A stretch of 64,000 nt of DNA, taken from Stratiolaelaps scimitus. Its lineage: Eukaryota; Arthropoda; Arachnida; Mesostigmata; Laelapidae. The number at the start of each line of letters is the position of its first letter. The stretch's first letter is position 1. The notes beneath the pieces are model-generated. The model searched no databases, was not told the DNA's origin, and worked only from the letters and a program-made list of their open reading frames with translations. Of this stretch, positions 12,149 to 23,931 are shown piece by piece. The stretch is taken from assembly GCA_019614645.1 (NCBI GenBank), contig JABWDB010000021.1:992001-1056000 (forward strand). The letters run 5' to 3'. Position numbers and translations under genes: made by a program.

Positions 12149-12270
12149 CGGCGGGAGCTCCTCAGGAGGTTCAAATGAGGTGTTTTTCCAATGACGATCG
12201 AAATATGACATATACACTCATCACATGGAAACCGCCGACGGAAGCACGCGGGACCATCCAGGGCTACAAC
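12149..12270 (+). CDS. FN3 receptor exon: start of FN3 domain 2
   Basis: After acceptor TTTTGCAG the exon begins in phase 1 (completing a Thr codon) and reads AGAPQEVQMRC, then ..NMTYTLITWKPP (core Trp and the W-x-P-P motif of FN3 strand B) and TEARGTIQGYN (strand C, with the G-x-I-x-G-Y signature). It ends at AAC|GTGAGT, phase 0, 12270/12271. The strand after GYN is missing here and is supplied, in frame, by the exon at 61858 (ITLEGNV), almost 50 kb downstream. One N-glycosylation site (NMT) fits an extracellular domain. Confidence 0.86.
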
Positions 12271-13618
12271 GTGAGTAACAACAGTAAATAATTCTGAAAC
12301 CTTTTCTATTCCGTTAATTAGGCATTCATTAATAGCAGCTTAATCATGATGGTGGCTGTTTGATCATAAAAGATCATCGTCGCTAGCCATGATGTAATCA
12401 TTCCTTCTCTCTGTCCTGCCAACAATCAGTGATCGGCATACGATACCGAAACCTCCAGACTCGTATATTTACTTATATGTCAGTCAGCCAAACGCCAGCT
12501 TACGTGAAAACGGTCGATGCTCCAAAGGTCAATTTGGCTTTAGGGCGGTTTATTGTACTGATGATGCTTGCGCAAAAATAGTAGATTAAATGAGGGCCTT
12601 TAGGGAGCTACAAATTGCGTCCAATTGTTATACATGTAAATCTGTCCCATGCATGTGACACAGTCTCTGTAGGCCGCTTGGCAAAAAAAACTTTCTGGCT
12701 CAGTGCAGATGACATAGCTAATAAGGTCACCGACCGACAGCAGGTAAGAGCTGAAAGTTAACACAGGGATCGGAAGAGGGTCAGTGTTCCTAAAGGGGAG
12801 CCAAAGTACAATGTCGACTTTCTCAAGTCAAAATATCCGGAGCGATCCTCTATAATATCTACGCCAGGCTCCATTGCGAGTGAACAGTAGCAACGACACA
12901 CATATTACAGTGATTGTGAAAACGAATACAGTTAAGGAAATGCGGAGAAAACCGCTGACATTGTACACAGGCTTTCAGGAAGGTTCACATTATATTTAAT
13001 AATGTATATATAAAATAAACAAGCAATTAGAGTGCCGACCCTCCAATGAACGTGGAGATCGACTGGGCTGTAGGGAGCTCTGTCAATACGACGTGATTTG
13101 GGTCATATCTGAGTGCTCATACACGCAATAATGATAAAGAAGTATAAGCATATAACTGGGATGACAATGTGTGTGCCCTGGTACGCGCCCATTGCGTGCT
13201 ATGTTGCATGAGAAGTGTCACAAGATTTACACAGGCCAATGATCTTCTACGATCCAAGGCAAGGCAGCTGACAATACACTGACAATACATGTGCGTCTCA
13301 CTTTATAATACCCTTTCCCTGGATGAATAGGTCAAGATTCCGTCCTTTTAAACAGATAATGCAGGTGAAAGAACTGGCTGCAGGGATAACAATCAAATCT
13401 CGCAATGTAATACATGGCTGATCCACTGTAGCAAATAGCTTTAAATTCACAGAATTTGAAAGCGCTTTACCGACCAAGGCGCTTGCTTTCTTGAACCACC
13501 TTAGACAGGCCAGTTGTTCGGCTTAGTACTCTATAATTTCCACTGGGAGAGAAAACTATTTCGATACCATGCTACGACCACTGCTTAGTAATAATGGAAT
13601 TGTATACAATGATGTACG

Positions 13619-13657
<39 letters not shown>

Positions 13658-13664
<7 letters not shown>

Positions 13665-13709
13665 CTTCTTTCCTTTATATATATATATATAAAGGAAAGA
13701 AGCGTGATA
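13658..13709. repeat. Perfect 52-bp palindrome at an (AT)n tract
   Basis: TATCACGCTTCTTTCCTTTA is followed by an AT core and then by its exact reverse complement (TAAAGGAAAGAAGCGTGATA). It sits at the right edge of a long (AT)n run that begins near 13622. It could form a hairpin or cruciform, and may be a foldback left by fork switching at the AT tract. It lies in the downstream flank of cuticle gene A. Confidence 0.9.
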
Positions 13710-13986
13710 CACGCTGAATACATTTTATCGTTGAGAACAAAAAAATACCATTTAGAGTATGTTTTACATCTGACTAAGAATCTCCCATCAGTAGTAGGCT
13801 TTATACAAAAGACCCTTGTGAGTGTATTAGTGGTTAAAGTACGTATTTTATTTTATTTGGTATAGCTTTACAATAAACAGGAAACTGTACAGATAGGAGA
13901 AAGGAGTCTGTGTCTAGGGAAGAATCTGCAAAGACAAAGAGACAGCGAGAATTGAAGGGTATTGGCAAGTTGTTTAGTGAGGTCTT

Positions 13987-14718
13987 TTACCATCCGTGTC
14001 CATAACCGTGACCATATCCAGCTGGGGCGGATGCGAATCCACCGACCTTAGCGATAGCGGGGCCGGCAAGAGCAGCTCCGTGGCCGTAACCGGCAGCAAT
14101 GGGAGCAGCTGCGTAAGCGGGCGCGGCGTACGAAGCGTGGGCAGCTACAGCAACAGGGGCGGCAGCGATGGTCTTAGCGACGGCGGCAACTCCGGGGGTC
14201 GCGATCGAGGTGGCGGCAGCGGCCTGGGGAGCAGTTCCGGGCTCGTTGGTCTTGATCGCAGCGCGGAAGCCAAGTCCGTCAGCGACGTAGTTGATGACAC
14301 GGGAGCGTCCGTCAATGTCGTTCAGGCCGTAGGCACCGACGACGACGCCCTTGTGGCCGGCCTCCGAACGGAACGAGCCACCAGTCGAGTGCTGCTCGTT
14401 GTACGAGAACTTGTAGTTGCCAAGGCCCTAAAATATTATAATCATGTAGATATAAGAGGATAACGCGAGCAAGCACTAGTAAAACATGGCAGCTATTTCA
14501 CGGGATAACACGCCATGCAACACCAAAATAGACACAAGAGCTGTCGCAGCTGGCAACATTCTATTATTTCATAAGATATATTGGATAGTTGAGAATTAGA
14601 GGTGATATTTACGTACATCCTCAGCGCGAGAGGAGACCGAATGTCCAGTCGAATGACCGCCGATGTGTCCAGCCTGGGCGGCAGCGAGCAAAGTGGCAAA
14701 AGCGATGAAGGCCTTCAT
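13987..14718 (-). CDS. Cuticle protein A (arachnid-type RR chitin-binding cuticle protein)
   Basis: A structural protein secreted by the epidermis that binds chitin in the exoskeleton. Exon 1 is 14617-14718 (34 codons): signal peptide MKAFIAFATLLAAAQA, then GHIGGHSTGHSVSSRAED; donor GAT|GTACGT, phase 0. The intron is 189 bp with acceptor TTTTAG|GGC. Exon 2 is 13987-14427 (146 codons and TAA). Residues 35-99 are the RR (chitin_bind_4) domain, with GNYKFSYNEQHSTGGSFR, VVVGAYGLNDIDGRSRV, INYVADGLGFRA and a closing TNEPGT. Residues 100-180 are an Ala/Pro/Val tail ending GYGHGYGHGW. Total 180 aa, normal for the mite and spider family. A poly(A) signal (AATAAA on the minus strand) lies at 13847-13857. 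The exon 1 linker is His-rich, unlike genes B-I. The long frame on the other strand (13996-14463) is a codon-bias shadow. Confidence 0.93.
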
Positions 14719-14775
14719 GGTGGTTATTCGAGGTGGTCAGTGATACTCCGATGCCTACGGTTTGATCACTGCGCT

Positions 14776-14783
14776 CTTTTATA
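14776..14783 (-). promoter_or_regulatory. TATA box of cuticle gene A
   Basis: TATAAAAG on the minus strand, 58-65 bp upstream of the ATG, the same spacing as in the sibling genes. Confidence 0.75.
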
Positions 14784-15388
14784 TCGGCCAGGATATACAA
14801 TGCTCTTTCATACGAAGCAAGAAAGGAGCTAAGAGCTCCTTGCCCGGCGCACAGCTTCCTCCATTCGCATAGAAATCGCTATCCGAGCACCAGAAATCTC
14901 CACTTTCTATTTCTGTTCGGTTATACATCGGTTATAGAACAATAATATCTTCTGTCGTATCTATGATTACCTATAAACATTCTGATAATTATCATTAGTG
15001 TTATTATATAATACTAAAGTGCAGTTACATACGTATGTGGAGGAAAAATTAAGAGTTCTATACTGTACTTGGCAAAACTTGACACAAATATGAGCCAACA
15101 CAAGTATGGGACCGCTGCAGTGGTTACAGAATTGCGCTTGAATAAGCTGAAACGGTTAGCGACAAAATTGATGTTTGTCACCATTTGTATTCAGAAGAAA
15201 GGCCATACTGGTAAAACAACATGAGCATGCTACCCCGATATTGAATGCTAGGTTGAGTCAGTCAGAAAAAGTAAGGCTCATTATTTTCATTTATAAAAAT
15301 GAGCTGTACGGCGTTGAAACTTGATCCATATCGGAGAATGCTATACCAGTTCTAGTCGGACGCCTACCGTCTCTTCGCTCTGTACAAC

Positions 15389-15409
15389 TATATATATATA
15401 TATATATAT
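15389..15409. repeat. (AT)n microsatellite
   Basis: About ten AT units upstream of cuticle gene A. Confidence 0.9.
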
Positions 15410-17200
15410 CTTGCTTTAGTGACAGACAAGCTGTGTGCATATACATGCCTGAATATCATGGTCAAGGTCTGCCGGTGAAACGAATACTGATGTCGCAAAG
15501 GAATCCCTAAAAAGTACTAAAAGTCTGGTAGACACCTTAGGGCCATTCATATAGTATCAAACTAATAAAAAGTGGCGATATATCTGGTCGCCAAAAACCG
15601 GGCTCTCCCAACTGATTCATACAATCACCTTATCGAAGATCATCTTCCATCTATTTGCAAATCTGCCTGAATACATTCCTTTCACTTGGTAACGCAGAGA
15701 TTTCATCCCAGTATAACACAATTAGTGTAACCCGCAGCAACAAATAGCATATGAATGAATGTCCTTCCGTTTTTACTGAGACTCCTTGATTTACTAAATT
15801 ATACCAGCCTTAATAATTACTATAATTTTGAACTATTTCGGCATGAACTCTCCCCGCATTCCTACGTAATATACTCATAATCACTGACCGCTTCAAACAA
15901 ACTAAGCGAACGAAGCTGGTAGAACGAGTGATTCGCAAATCAAACCACCCATAGCAGTAAAAACGACACTGAACAAGCAAATGTATTCGCAAGTTGTTGC
16001 AACTCCTCTAGTTAGTCACCAGAACATCTCTGTGGGCGCAAATCAAGCAGTGTCTTGCGTCTATATAGAGCATTGTAGAAACATTGATACAAGGGAGCAT
16101 CCGTTTACTGCTACAAGCTAACAACTATGACAACATGGAATAACAGAAAATAGGCAATCGAGCGAGCGAGAGAGATAGATACAGATGAAATGGGAGGAGA
16201 GAGAGTCAGAACTGTGGGTCGTCTTGCAACACGTATAGTCGAACAGTAGATGTTCATCGTTACTGGTGTGGTTGCCGCCGCCGCTACTACCGTCATAGAC
16301 GTCGTCCGTCATCGGCGTCACGGCGATGGTAGTTGCTCCCGCTGTTGCTATACTACTATATCGTAATTGGGCACAAATCGAATCAGAGCAACTAATTAAC
16401 GCGCAAACTTACAACTTGCACAAAAACAAATCATGTTGGCTCGAGTTTGCCAACACCAACCACCCTTCGATGTGATTTGCTTTTCGTAAGTGATTTATTT
16501 CTACTATGTTACTTCCAATAATACAGTAATAATGGCGAGCAACGAGACGGGACAAGCTGATATACTTTTATAGTACTAACATCGTGCCAGTCGCATCTAT
16601 TCGGAATCTTTTTTTGTGTGGAATGTTTTCCCCAACCGCACCTTTCACATAGTGAAGCTAGATAAAAAAAAATGAAGTTAAGAAAACAAATCCATTTTTA
16701 TTACTCTTTTAAACAATTGACTATAGAATGTATGTATTTATTTATAAACGTGACGGGAAAAAGATCCATAAAAGCCGTGGATCTCAGAGATAAGCTTAGT
16801 TATTGTTTTTCGCATGTTTACTAATGAGTAACTCCATTGGCTGTTAAAAGTGCTAAATAAAAACGGAGCACTGACTCATCCATTTTTAGAAAGTGAAATT
16901 TACGAAGCAGATCCAACGGACGAACACGAGACGCGAGCCGAAACACGACATATTGCACCGACCGCGTTCTCCATTGCTGCGACAACTCTGGACGAGACGA
17001 TTCAAGGGAACCCGGCGGCGGCGGCAGCAGAAGTAGCTGCAGTAGAAGCAGCAGCAAAGTGTTAGAATAATAAATCTTGGTAACATGCGACCTAGTTGAT
17101 GGAACACACCAGCTCGTTATCCAACGAGGAGAAGAAAAAAGGAAACTGCTGTCCAAATAATGATTACATCTTCTTTCGTGCTTCTTTCCTGCGCTACCAC

Positions 17201-17236
17201 AGAGAGAGAGAGAGAGAGAAGTGAGAGAAGAGAGAG
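17201..17236. repeat. (GA)n microsatellite
   Basis: Runs of AGAGAG, slightly interrupted, in the spacer between cuticle genes A and B. Confidence 0.9.
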
Positions 17237-20036
17237 GCACACACATACAACAGAGAGACGGACAGATCGCTATGCTTCCACGGGATGGGCTCCGGATAAA
17301 AGAAACAACTTATTAATGCAATATGGACGATATAGATATTCATATGTTCATACTTAATTTGATGGACAGGTCTCAGAATGAATGAATTATTGGCATTGGT
17401 CGAACAAGTAATTCGATCCGTAAAAACAAAACCTGTCTCGTGACTACACGTATGATTATTCTTCAAATCCTAAAAAAATATTTCAAATTGGGGATAGTGA
17501 TAAACTAATCCGAACATGGCATTTCCTAATATTTGATCTGTCTGACCATTCTGTCTATAAACGAAAAGTCATTCAGTAATGAGCCTTCTATAATAAATAC
17601 ACTACGAAAGCACAAGATCGGGAAATAATCAATTATAAAAAGCGAAGTAATAATAGACAAATCTGGTTTTAATACACTAAGATATTTAAGGGCCACCTTA
17701 ACTAGTAAGCGCATAACTATCCAAAATGTGAAGTTTTAAAACGTGTCTCTCAAGTGATCAATGGGCTTAGTTAATGGGAGAAAATAAGGCCCTTGGCATT
17801 TCCAAGAAGAGAAGAACCAGGGCGCAGAATCTGTCGAGTGCAGCTGCAGCTAACACGTTTGCAAAGTACAATATTATGTATGCACAGATGTTGTCCTGCC
17901 AGTCGATCCGATCATCCTCGTCTTAGTAGGGCAACCAAGCTGTAGTGTTCTTGACGGCACCGTTTTCCCAACTTTACCCAAACCCCGCAAATTTGGCTTG
18001 AGCTGTTCAGCTACCAATCATCCCATGAACTTGTTCAGACAGGTGCCACTGGCATTATTATATTTTGTCATCCCTCCGCGACGAAATTTCTATTCCTGAA
18101 ATTTCTCGAGGGTCGTGTTTTCGATTGCCTCGCGTCGTTCTCCTTTTGCGTTCCTAAGAGACAAGAGAAGAACCACGTTCAGGCATGTCATGTGCCAAGC
18201 AGAGATGGACACGGCGTCCAGCACTGTAGTTTATCGAGATTTGCTGTCAATGACTAGGCGGTTTCTTTTTGTCTTGTTATTAGCGATCGTTAGCCATTTC
18301 TTTAGAGATTATTTGGCCTAACCAATTCAGGATCGCCAAGTAAGGATCTGTGAAGCAAGTTACCTTGAGAACCTTGAAGGTTGGATATTTACAAAGGGGC
18401 GTAAAAGAAAAGAAAGTCCCTTTCCACTCGACAATGTGGCGTAATCTAACCAATTATTGTAAAGACGGCCAATTGCCCTACACCGTTGAAGAGATAGCTC
18501 ATAGTGGATATTTTTTGTTAGCTGTGTATAAACACATCCACAGAAATCATTAGTACAAGTGCTTTTTACCACAAACATGGAAGCAAATAAACCATTTTCC
18601 TCGTTTCGGTGAGGCACTGTATTGTAACAAACCTGAGAAACAATAATTGATATGCCTACGGATAATATCTGTTTGCAGAGAGAAAAACTTGAACAGTTCA
18701 AATCGGCTAACCTTAGATCAAATATGGGTTTCTAATTGACACGAGAACAAAGAAGGGTTGATTATTTAGTTCAATTCAATGACACCTTTATTTGGACCCA
18801 GGGGATGCCCAATGACCGCAATTTTAACAAATATTGTTTTAAATACGAGATTATTATTTTTAATATCCAAAAGGAATAATACTTCTTATTCTTGTTGCCC
18901 ATGCATGAAGTAGAAACCATGCTACAAAAAAAGTCATAGAAAATACCAACTCCTGTTGTTCACATGACTTCTGTCAACCAACGAATGACTTTTGCAGCCC
19001 CCAGCCGGCGCTATCCTTCCAAGTGTTTGAAAACATTTAGAACGAGGAGCTCATGGAGCTCTACTCGAGTGACTAGTGAACACAATAAATTGTTCATCAA
19101 TAAGTTCCGCCTGGTGACATATAATTCCAATGCAGACCAATACGTTCATAGAGTTGTTCGTCAGTTCAGTGAAGTTTCGTGAGATTTTCAACTAAGTCCG
19201 TGGAAGTTATACTCTGCAGACAACCATTACGGTTGAACCGATATTTGTTTACATGAGTTCCATAAGGTATCCGCTTTGGAATGCCGTATAGGAAATGAGA
19301 GCAGTAGACTCTTGAAAGCGCCCTTTGATTATTTGCAGACGTATTGTATAACATTGGACTTCATTTCAAATGGATCGAGAGCTGCGCCATCTGCCTCCTC
19401 TGCACCATCTACGTGCGGATGCACAATATCTCATTTGTCTCCAACTTCATTTAGTATGAAACATACAAGCATACGCTGCCTGTTATGCATTGCAGGCATC
19501 ATATCTGAAGTAACATGAACTCCATTAGTAATCGAGTCTAACGCGATCGAAATCTTGATCGGCAATATCATGCCAGTTCATTAGTTCTAGCTATTTTATC
19601 ACGGTCGCCGTGAGCTATTTTATAAAATTGGCCCATTTGGGAACGCCTGTGACCTTTTTAAAAACTTATCGGTGAATGTCTTCGCTTTCGTTCGGGCACT
19701 AATTTTTATATGTAGACTAGAATATTCAATGTACATACAACAATTGTTTACGATATTTACATAATATTAGCTTTATTTCATCTGAAGACATGTCACAGGT
19801 ATAAGAAAAAATGATGGAATTAGATTTAACATATTAATAAATTTTCCGGTCTGACCCACAGCCAACATTTAACGCCAAGATTTAACAAATTGATAGAGAT
19901 CTATCCATGTTGATATTCGATGTGACAGTGACATATCGAGGGTAGTGGACGCGTTACACAAAGAAGAACAAAAGACGGAAGGACTAGAAACCGTGAGAAA
20001 TTGAAGAGTAAATTATCGGAAGGTTTACATTTAGGT

Positions 20037-20667
20037 TTACCATCCGTGGCCGTAGCCTCCGATGGCGGGGCCGGCAAGAGCAGCTCCGTAGCCGTAACCG
20101 GCAGCAATGGGAGCAGCTGCGTAAGCGGGCGCGGCGTACGAAGCGTGGGCAGCTACAGCAACAGGGGCGGCAGCGATGGTCTTAGCGACGGCGGCAACTC
20201 CGGGGGTCGCGATCGAGGTAGCGGCAGCGGCCTGGGGAGCAGTTCCGGGCTCGTTGGTCTTGATCGCAGCGCGGAAGCCAAGTCCGTCAGCGACGTAGTT
20301 GATGACACGGGAGCGTCCGTCAATGTCGTTCAGGCCGTAGGCACCGACGACGACGCCCTTGTGGCCGGCCTCCGAACGGAACGACCCACCAGTAGAGTGC
20401 TGCTCGTTGTACGAGAACTTGTAGTTGCCAAGACCCTATAAAATGAAAAGAATAAATATATCGACTATATTTTACGAATCGGAGCTATAGTAATCCAATG
20501 TTTGTTTGCTAGGGCAACTTTGGCTCAGGATATCCAAATGAATGAATAGCGTTTTTACGCACATCCTCAGCACGAGAGGAGACTGAGGATCCGGAGGAGA
20601 TTCCTCCAAGGTGGCCAGCCTGGGCGGCGGCGGCGAACAGGGCGGCGAATGCAATGAAAGTCTTCAT
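20037..20667 (-). CDS. Cuticle protein B (short-tailed RR cuticle protein)
   Basis: Exon 1 is 20563-20667 (35 codons): signal peptide MKTFIAFAALFAAAAQA, with one Ala more than most siblings and Thr at residue 3, then GHLGGISSGSSVSSRAED; donor GAT|GTGCGT. The intron is 127 bp, the shortest in the family and unrelated in sequence to that of gene A. Exon 2 is 20037-20435 (132 codons and stop), with the same RR domain as gene A. The tail is shorter: after AALAGPAI it goes directly to GGYGHGW, lacking the 14-residue segment found in gene A. Total 167 aa. Over about 370 bp of exon 2 I count about five base differences from gene A although introns and flanks differ, which points to gene conversion or selection on the DNA. 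A possible poly(A) signal lies at 19772-19777. Confidence 0.93.
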
Positions 20668-20718
20668 GGTTTGAGTTTGATGGTTTGATTTTGTTGATCG
20701 TTACCTTGCGCAAATGTT

Positions 20719-20726
20719 CTTTTATA
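20719..20726 (-). promoter_or_regulatory. TATA box of cuticle gene B
   Basis: TATAAAAG on the minus strand, 52-59 bp upstream of the start codon. Confidence 0.75.
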
Positions 20727-23026
20727 GTCAGGTGTTCAGTTATTCGGTATTTCACAACGAGGGAGAACACTGCTGAATATTTGCCGAATGTCTGCCATTT
20801 GGCCACGATTACGTCTTTCTGCTTCGCTTCGACATGATCGAACTGGTCGTTTGATGTACGTCACATTGGCGGTACGCGATCGTGATGTCAGTACAGAAAA
20901 GCCCTCGCCCGCTTTCGGTTCTCCGGAGGCGGACTGCTACAGTCTTGTTCTTGCAATCTTATGAACAACTAGAGGTAGCCTTACTCCAACTAAAGACATG
21001 GACATTTCAACTACAATGAAATCAGAACTCAAGTTGGAGTGAGATGTATTTATTTCCCAAAAGGGGCAAATATTGCTGAGTATAATTTTCCTTTTGTGAT
21101 ATCAGCTCTTATTTCATAAAGCAGAGGGGCACATCATTTCTGTTATTAAATACAATTTTTTTCAACACTTCCTTAATCATCTGTTCCATTTGCTTATATT
21201 ATCTTGCCTACTTGATTTCTTAGTCATGGCCGCTTAATAATATTGATGTATTTAAAGATTTTTTTAGCTCCATATTTGAATAAAGTTAATGTGACTTTAA
21301 ATGAAAATTTTGGTTTCACGTTAGATTTTAGACAGCCCCAGGTTCAACTGAGCCTGTGTCAAATGGGTTGAACACTCTAATGATATACCGAACTTGGTAC
21401 ATAGTTTAAAGATATCTGACATACTTACTTAAATGCATTGACTTCACATCCGTTTTGAGTCCCTATTAGAAATTTCTCCTTCGACATAGATAATTCTGCT
21501 AACATCAAATTTGCATGAAATGCATTATCTAAAACTCATAGTCAGGTACTCGACTTTGTGCTGACATCTTGTGTGCATTGGAAGAGGTACTGCCGTTATG
21601 CTGGACCTCTGTTCTTGTGAATCTAATGAATTCAGTCTGAAAACAAAAATTTGGAACCAGTGGGGCTGAGTGTAGAAGTCTCTCCATATTTAAATAATAC
21701 ATTAAAGTGTAAGCTTATATAAGAACCCGTGAAACAAAAAATTGATTTATATTCTAAAATACAAATCATTGGATTCCATTCACAGAAAATAACTGTGCCG
21801 GTTGTCTTCTACACAGACAGACAGACAAATGGGTTTGACCGTTTGGTCAGTCAAAGACGATTGGATGAAAGTCATTATTGCATCAGTTCGGTGAATGGTT
21901 ACTAAGGACAACAATATAACGATGAAAATATTCATTCATGCTATTATTACGTTGTACTACATAGAGTATCTATTTTACTTGATCAGAAGGTTGAAGACTG
22001 GTAATTACAAGTAGCCTCTCGGTTATATATTTGTCATTCCTTCCCCTCTGAATAATCTGATTTTGGTGACAGCAATATTTTTTAAAGCTTGCTTTTGAGG
22101 ATCATGAAAACAATATCTGAAATAGAACTCGCTCCTTCTTTCTGTATTTCATCGTGCGTATGATCATTTAGTTGTTAATTACGAAATAAATCCGCTCAAG
22201 TAAGATTGAAACACTATTTAATTATTTATAGTAACAGAGCAGCGGGCATTTTTGAGTAATTATCCAGTTATAAAAGTTTATTCTACACGTTTTAAAGTTA
22301 AAAGCATACCCATCTTCAATGAAAAGATTATTAGCAACCTCAGTTGTAAATGAAGGTAAATATTATCGCTATTTTTTGTTTGATTCGACCATCTCGTGGT
22401 TTTCTTAAGTAATCAATTATGGTAGTATAGGATGTACTGTTCTTTTTGCTTATGGGTCATTGGAATTGCTTAATGCACTGTGGTCACTCAGGCCATCAAA
22501 ACGCGTCCGCAAAAAGCGTGCACCTGAGGACAGTGTGGGACTAAGGACCGATGTTATGGCGTGGCCATTGGCCTGACCTCCAATACACACTAAAACCCGC
22601 TCATCCTTTAATAATCACCACCCAGGCGGAAACTAATATTAACACTACTTCATATGGGCGATAGTATTGGATGTACTGGGGAGCAGCAATTATTTCGTAC
22701 GTTTTGTTAGTCCCGTATTCGAAGCATTTAACAACACCTAGCAACTGGGCTGACTTGAAAATATTTCTTTGATTTTAAACAATGCATCTGCCCATTGATT
22801 GAAGTGTGCAGTTTTTATATATGTGGACAAGTTTCTGTTAATGTGGAAGGCATTATCTTTAAAAGAGGAGTACAAGCATTCAGTTGTTCTGGTTCAATAA
22901 ATAGTTTGTTTTATTTGGTTTGGATGTGCATCATAGAGAAAAATCACAAGCGATGTTGATTTTTTTACCGTGAGCAGAAAATTGTACAGGTTGGAACACG
23001 GCAGTTGATAGTTGCCGTATATTGGA
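20727..23026. other. Intergenic stretch between cuticle genes B and C
   Basis: Unique AT-rich sequence with no gene recognised. The first 200 bp (20,800-20,960) are GC-richer and probably belong to the promoter region of gene B. A possible poly(A) signal of gene C lies at 22910-22915, and the nearby TTATTTGGTTTG and TGTACAGG segments are distantly like the 3' UTRs of genes A and E. Confidence 0.5.
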
Positions 23027-23140
23027 GAAATATATTTCTAGGACAGAAATATATATATATTTCTAGGGCAGAAATTTATTTATTTAAATTTAGTTATTCT
23101 ATATATATATTTCTAGAATAGAAATCTAGAATGGAGAAAT
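23027..23140. repeat. AT-rich degenerate tandem/inverted repeat at the left edge of the array
   Basis: Several copies of AATATATTTCTAG(G/A) and AGAAAT in both orientations lie within 115 bp, ending about 20 bp before the stop codon of cuticle gene C, where the triplicated region begins. Such a hairpin-prone block at a duplication edge may be coincidence or may mark a breakage site. Confidence 0.7.
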
Positions 23141-23160
23141 CGTCGCTATTTGGTCATAGC

Positions 23161-23862
23161 TTAATATCCGTGTCCGTAGCCATTTCCGTATCCAGCGGGG
23201 GCGGCAGCGTATCCGCCGATCTTGTCAATAGCCGGGGCGGCAATAGCAACTCCGTAACCGTAACCTGCAGCGATGGGAGCAGCTGCGTAAGCGGGCGCGG
23301 CGTACGAAGCGTGGGCAGCTACAGCAACAGGGGCGGCAGCGATGGTCTTAGCGACGGCGGCAACTCCGGGGGTCGCGATCGAGGTAGCGGCAGCGGCCTG
23401 GGGAGCAGTTCCGGGCTCGTTGGTCTTGATCGCAGCGCGGAAACCAAGTCCGTCAGCGACGTAGTTGATGACACGGGAGCGTCCGTCAATGTCGTTCAGG
23501 CCGTAGGCACCGACGACGACGCCCTTGTGGCCGGCCTCCGAACGGAACGAGCCACCAGTCGAGTGCTGCTCGTTGTACGAGAACTTGTAGTTGCCAAGGC
23601 CCTAGAAAATGAAAGAATTAAAGCCGAAAGGTTAACTCTTTGCACTCGTGTATGGGATCGTTACTCCTATGGGTGCACGTTCTACAACTTTATCATGCAT
23701 ACGCAATACAATACAAAATATCGTCGCATTCCCATTTTTATCACACGGTACATTACGCACATCCTCAGCACGAGAGGAGACTGAGGATCCGGACGAGATC
23801 CCGCCGAGGTGGCCAGCCTGGGCGGCGGCGAACAGAGCGGCGAATGCAATGAAAGCCTTCAT
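23161..23862 (-). CDS. Cuticle protein C (first gene of the tandem array)
   Basis: Exon 1 is 23761-23862: MKAFIAFAALFAAAQA signal peptide and GHLGGISSGSSVSSRAED; donor GAT|GTGCGT. The intron is 159 bp with acceptor TTCTAG. Exon 2 is 23161-23601 (146 codons): RR domain at residues 35-99, then the Ala-rich tail with VAIAAPAIDKIGG and an end in GYGNGYGHGY. Total 180 aa. It differs from the other C/E-type genes in its last residue (Tyr, not Trp), in Asp at a position that is Ala in E/G/I, and in lacking the 10-residue tail repeat AAHASYAAPI. From 23445 rightwards, through the rest of exon 2, the intron and exon 1, it is identical to gene G, and its 5' flank matches those of genes E and G. Its 3' flank is unique. 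Confidence 0.93.
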
Positions 23863-23923
23863 GATTTCAGATCTACTTGTTTGCTGTCTTCGACGTCGAT
23901 GGCCATTACTTGACTATCTCCTA

Positions 23924-23931
23924 CTTTTATA
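23924..23931 (-). promoter_or_regulatory. TATA box of cuticle gene C
   Basis: TATAAAAG on the minus strand, 62-69 bp upstream of the ATG; repeated in front of genes E and G. Confidence 0.75.

Larger units (their letters stand above)
14784..19770. other. Intergenic stretch between cuticle genes A and B
   Basis: AT-rich and mostly unrecognised. It holds (AT)n at 15389-15409, a short GC-rich patch at 16,920-17,050 with (GCG/GCA)n, and a (GA)n run at 17201-17236. Small open frames such as 18115-18321 and 18350-18553 (+) have no domain and no splice context I trust. At 19842-19873 a segment (CTGACCCACAGCCAACATTT) is close to one at 11132-11162. Upstream regulatory DNA of gene A and 3' flank of gene B must lie here, but no specific site is evident. 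Confidence 0.5.
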
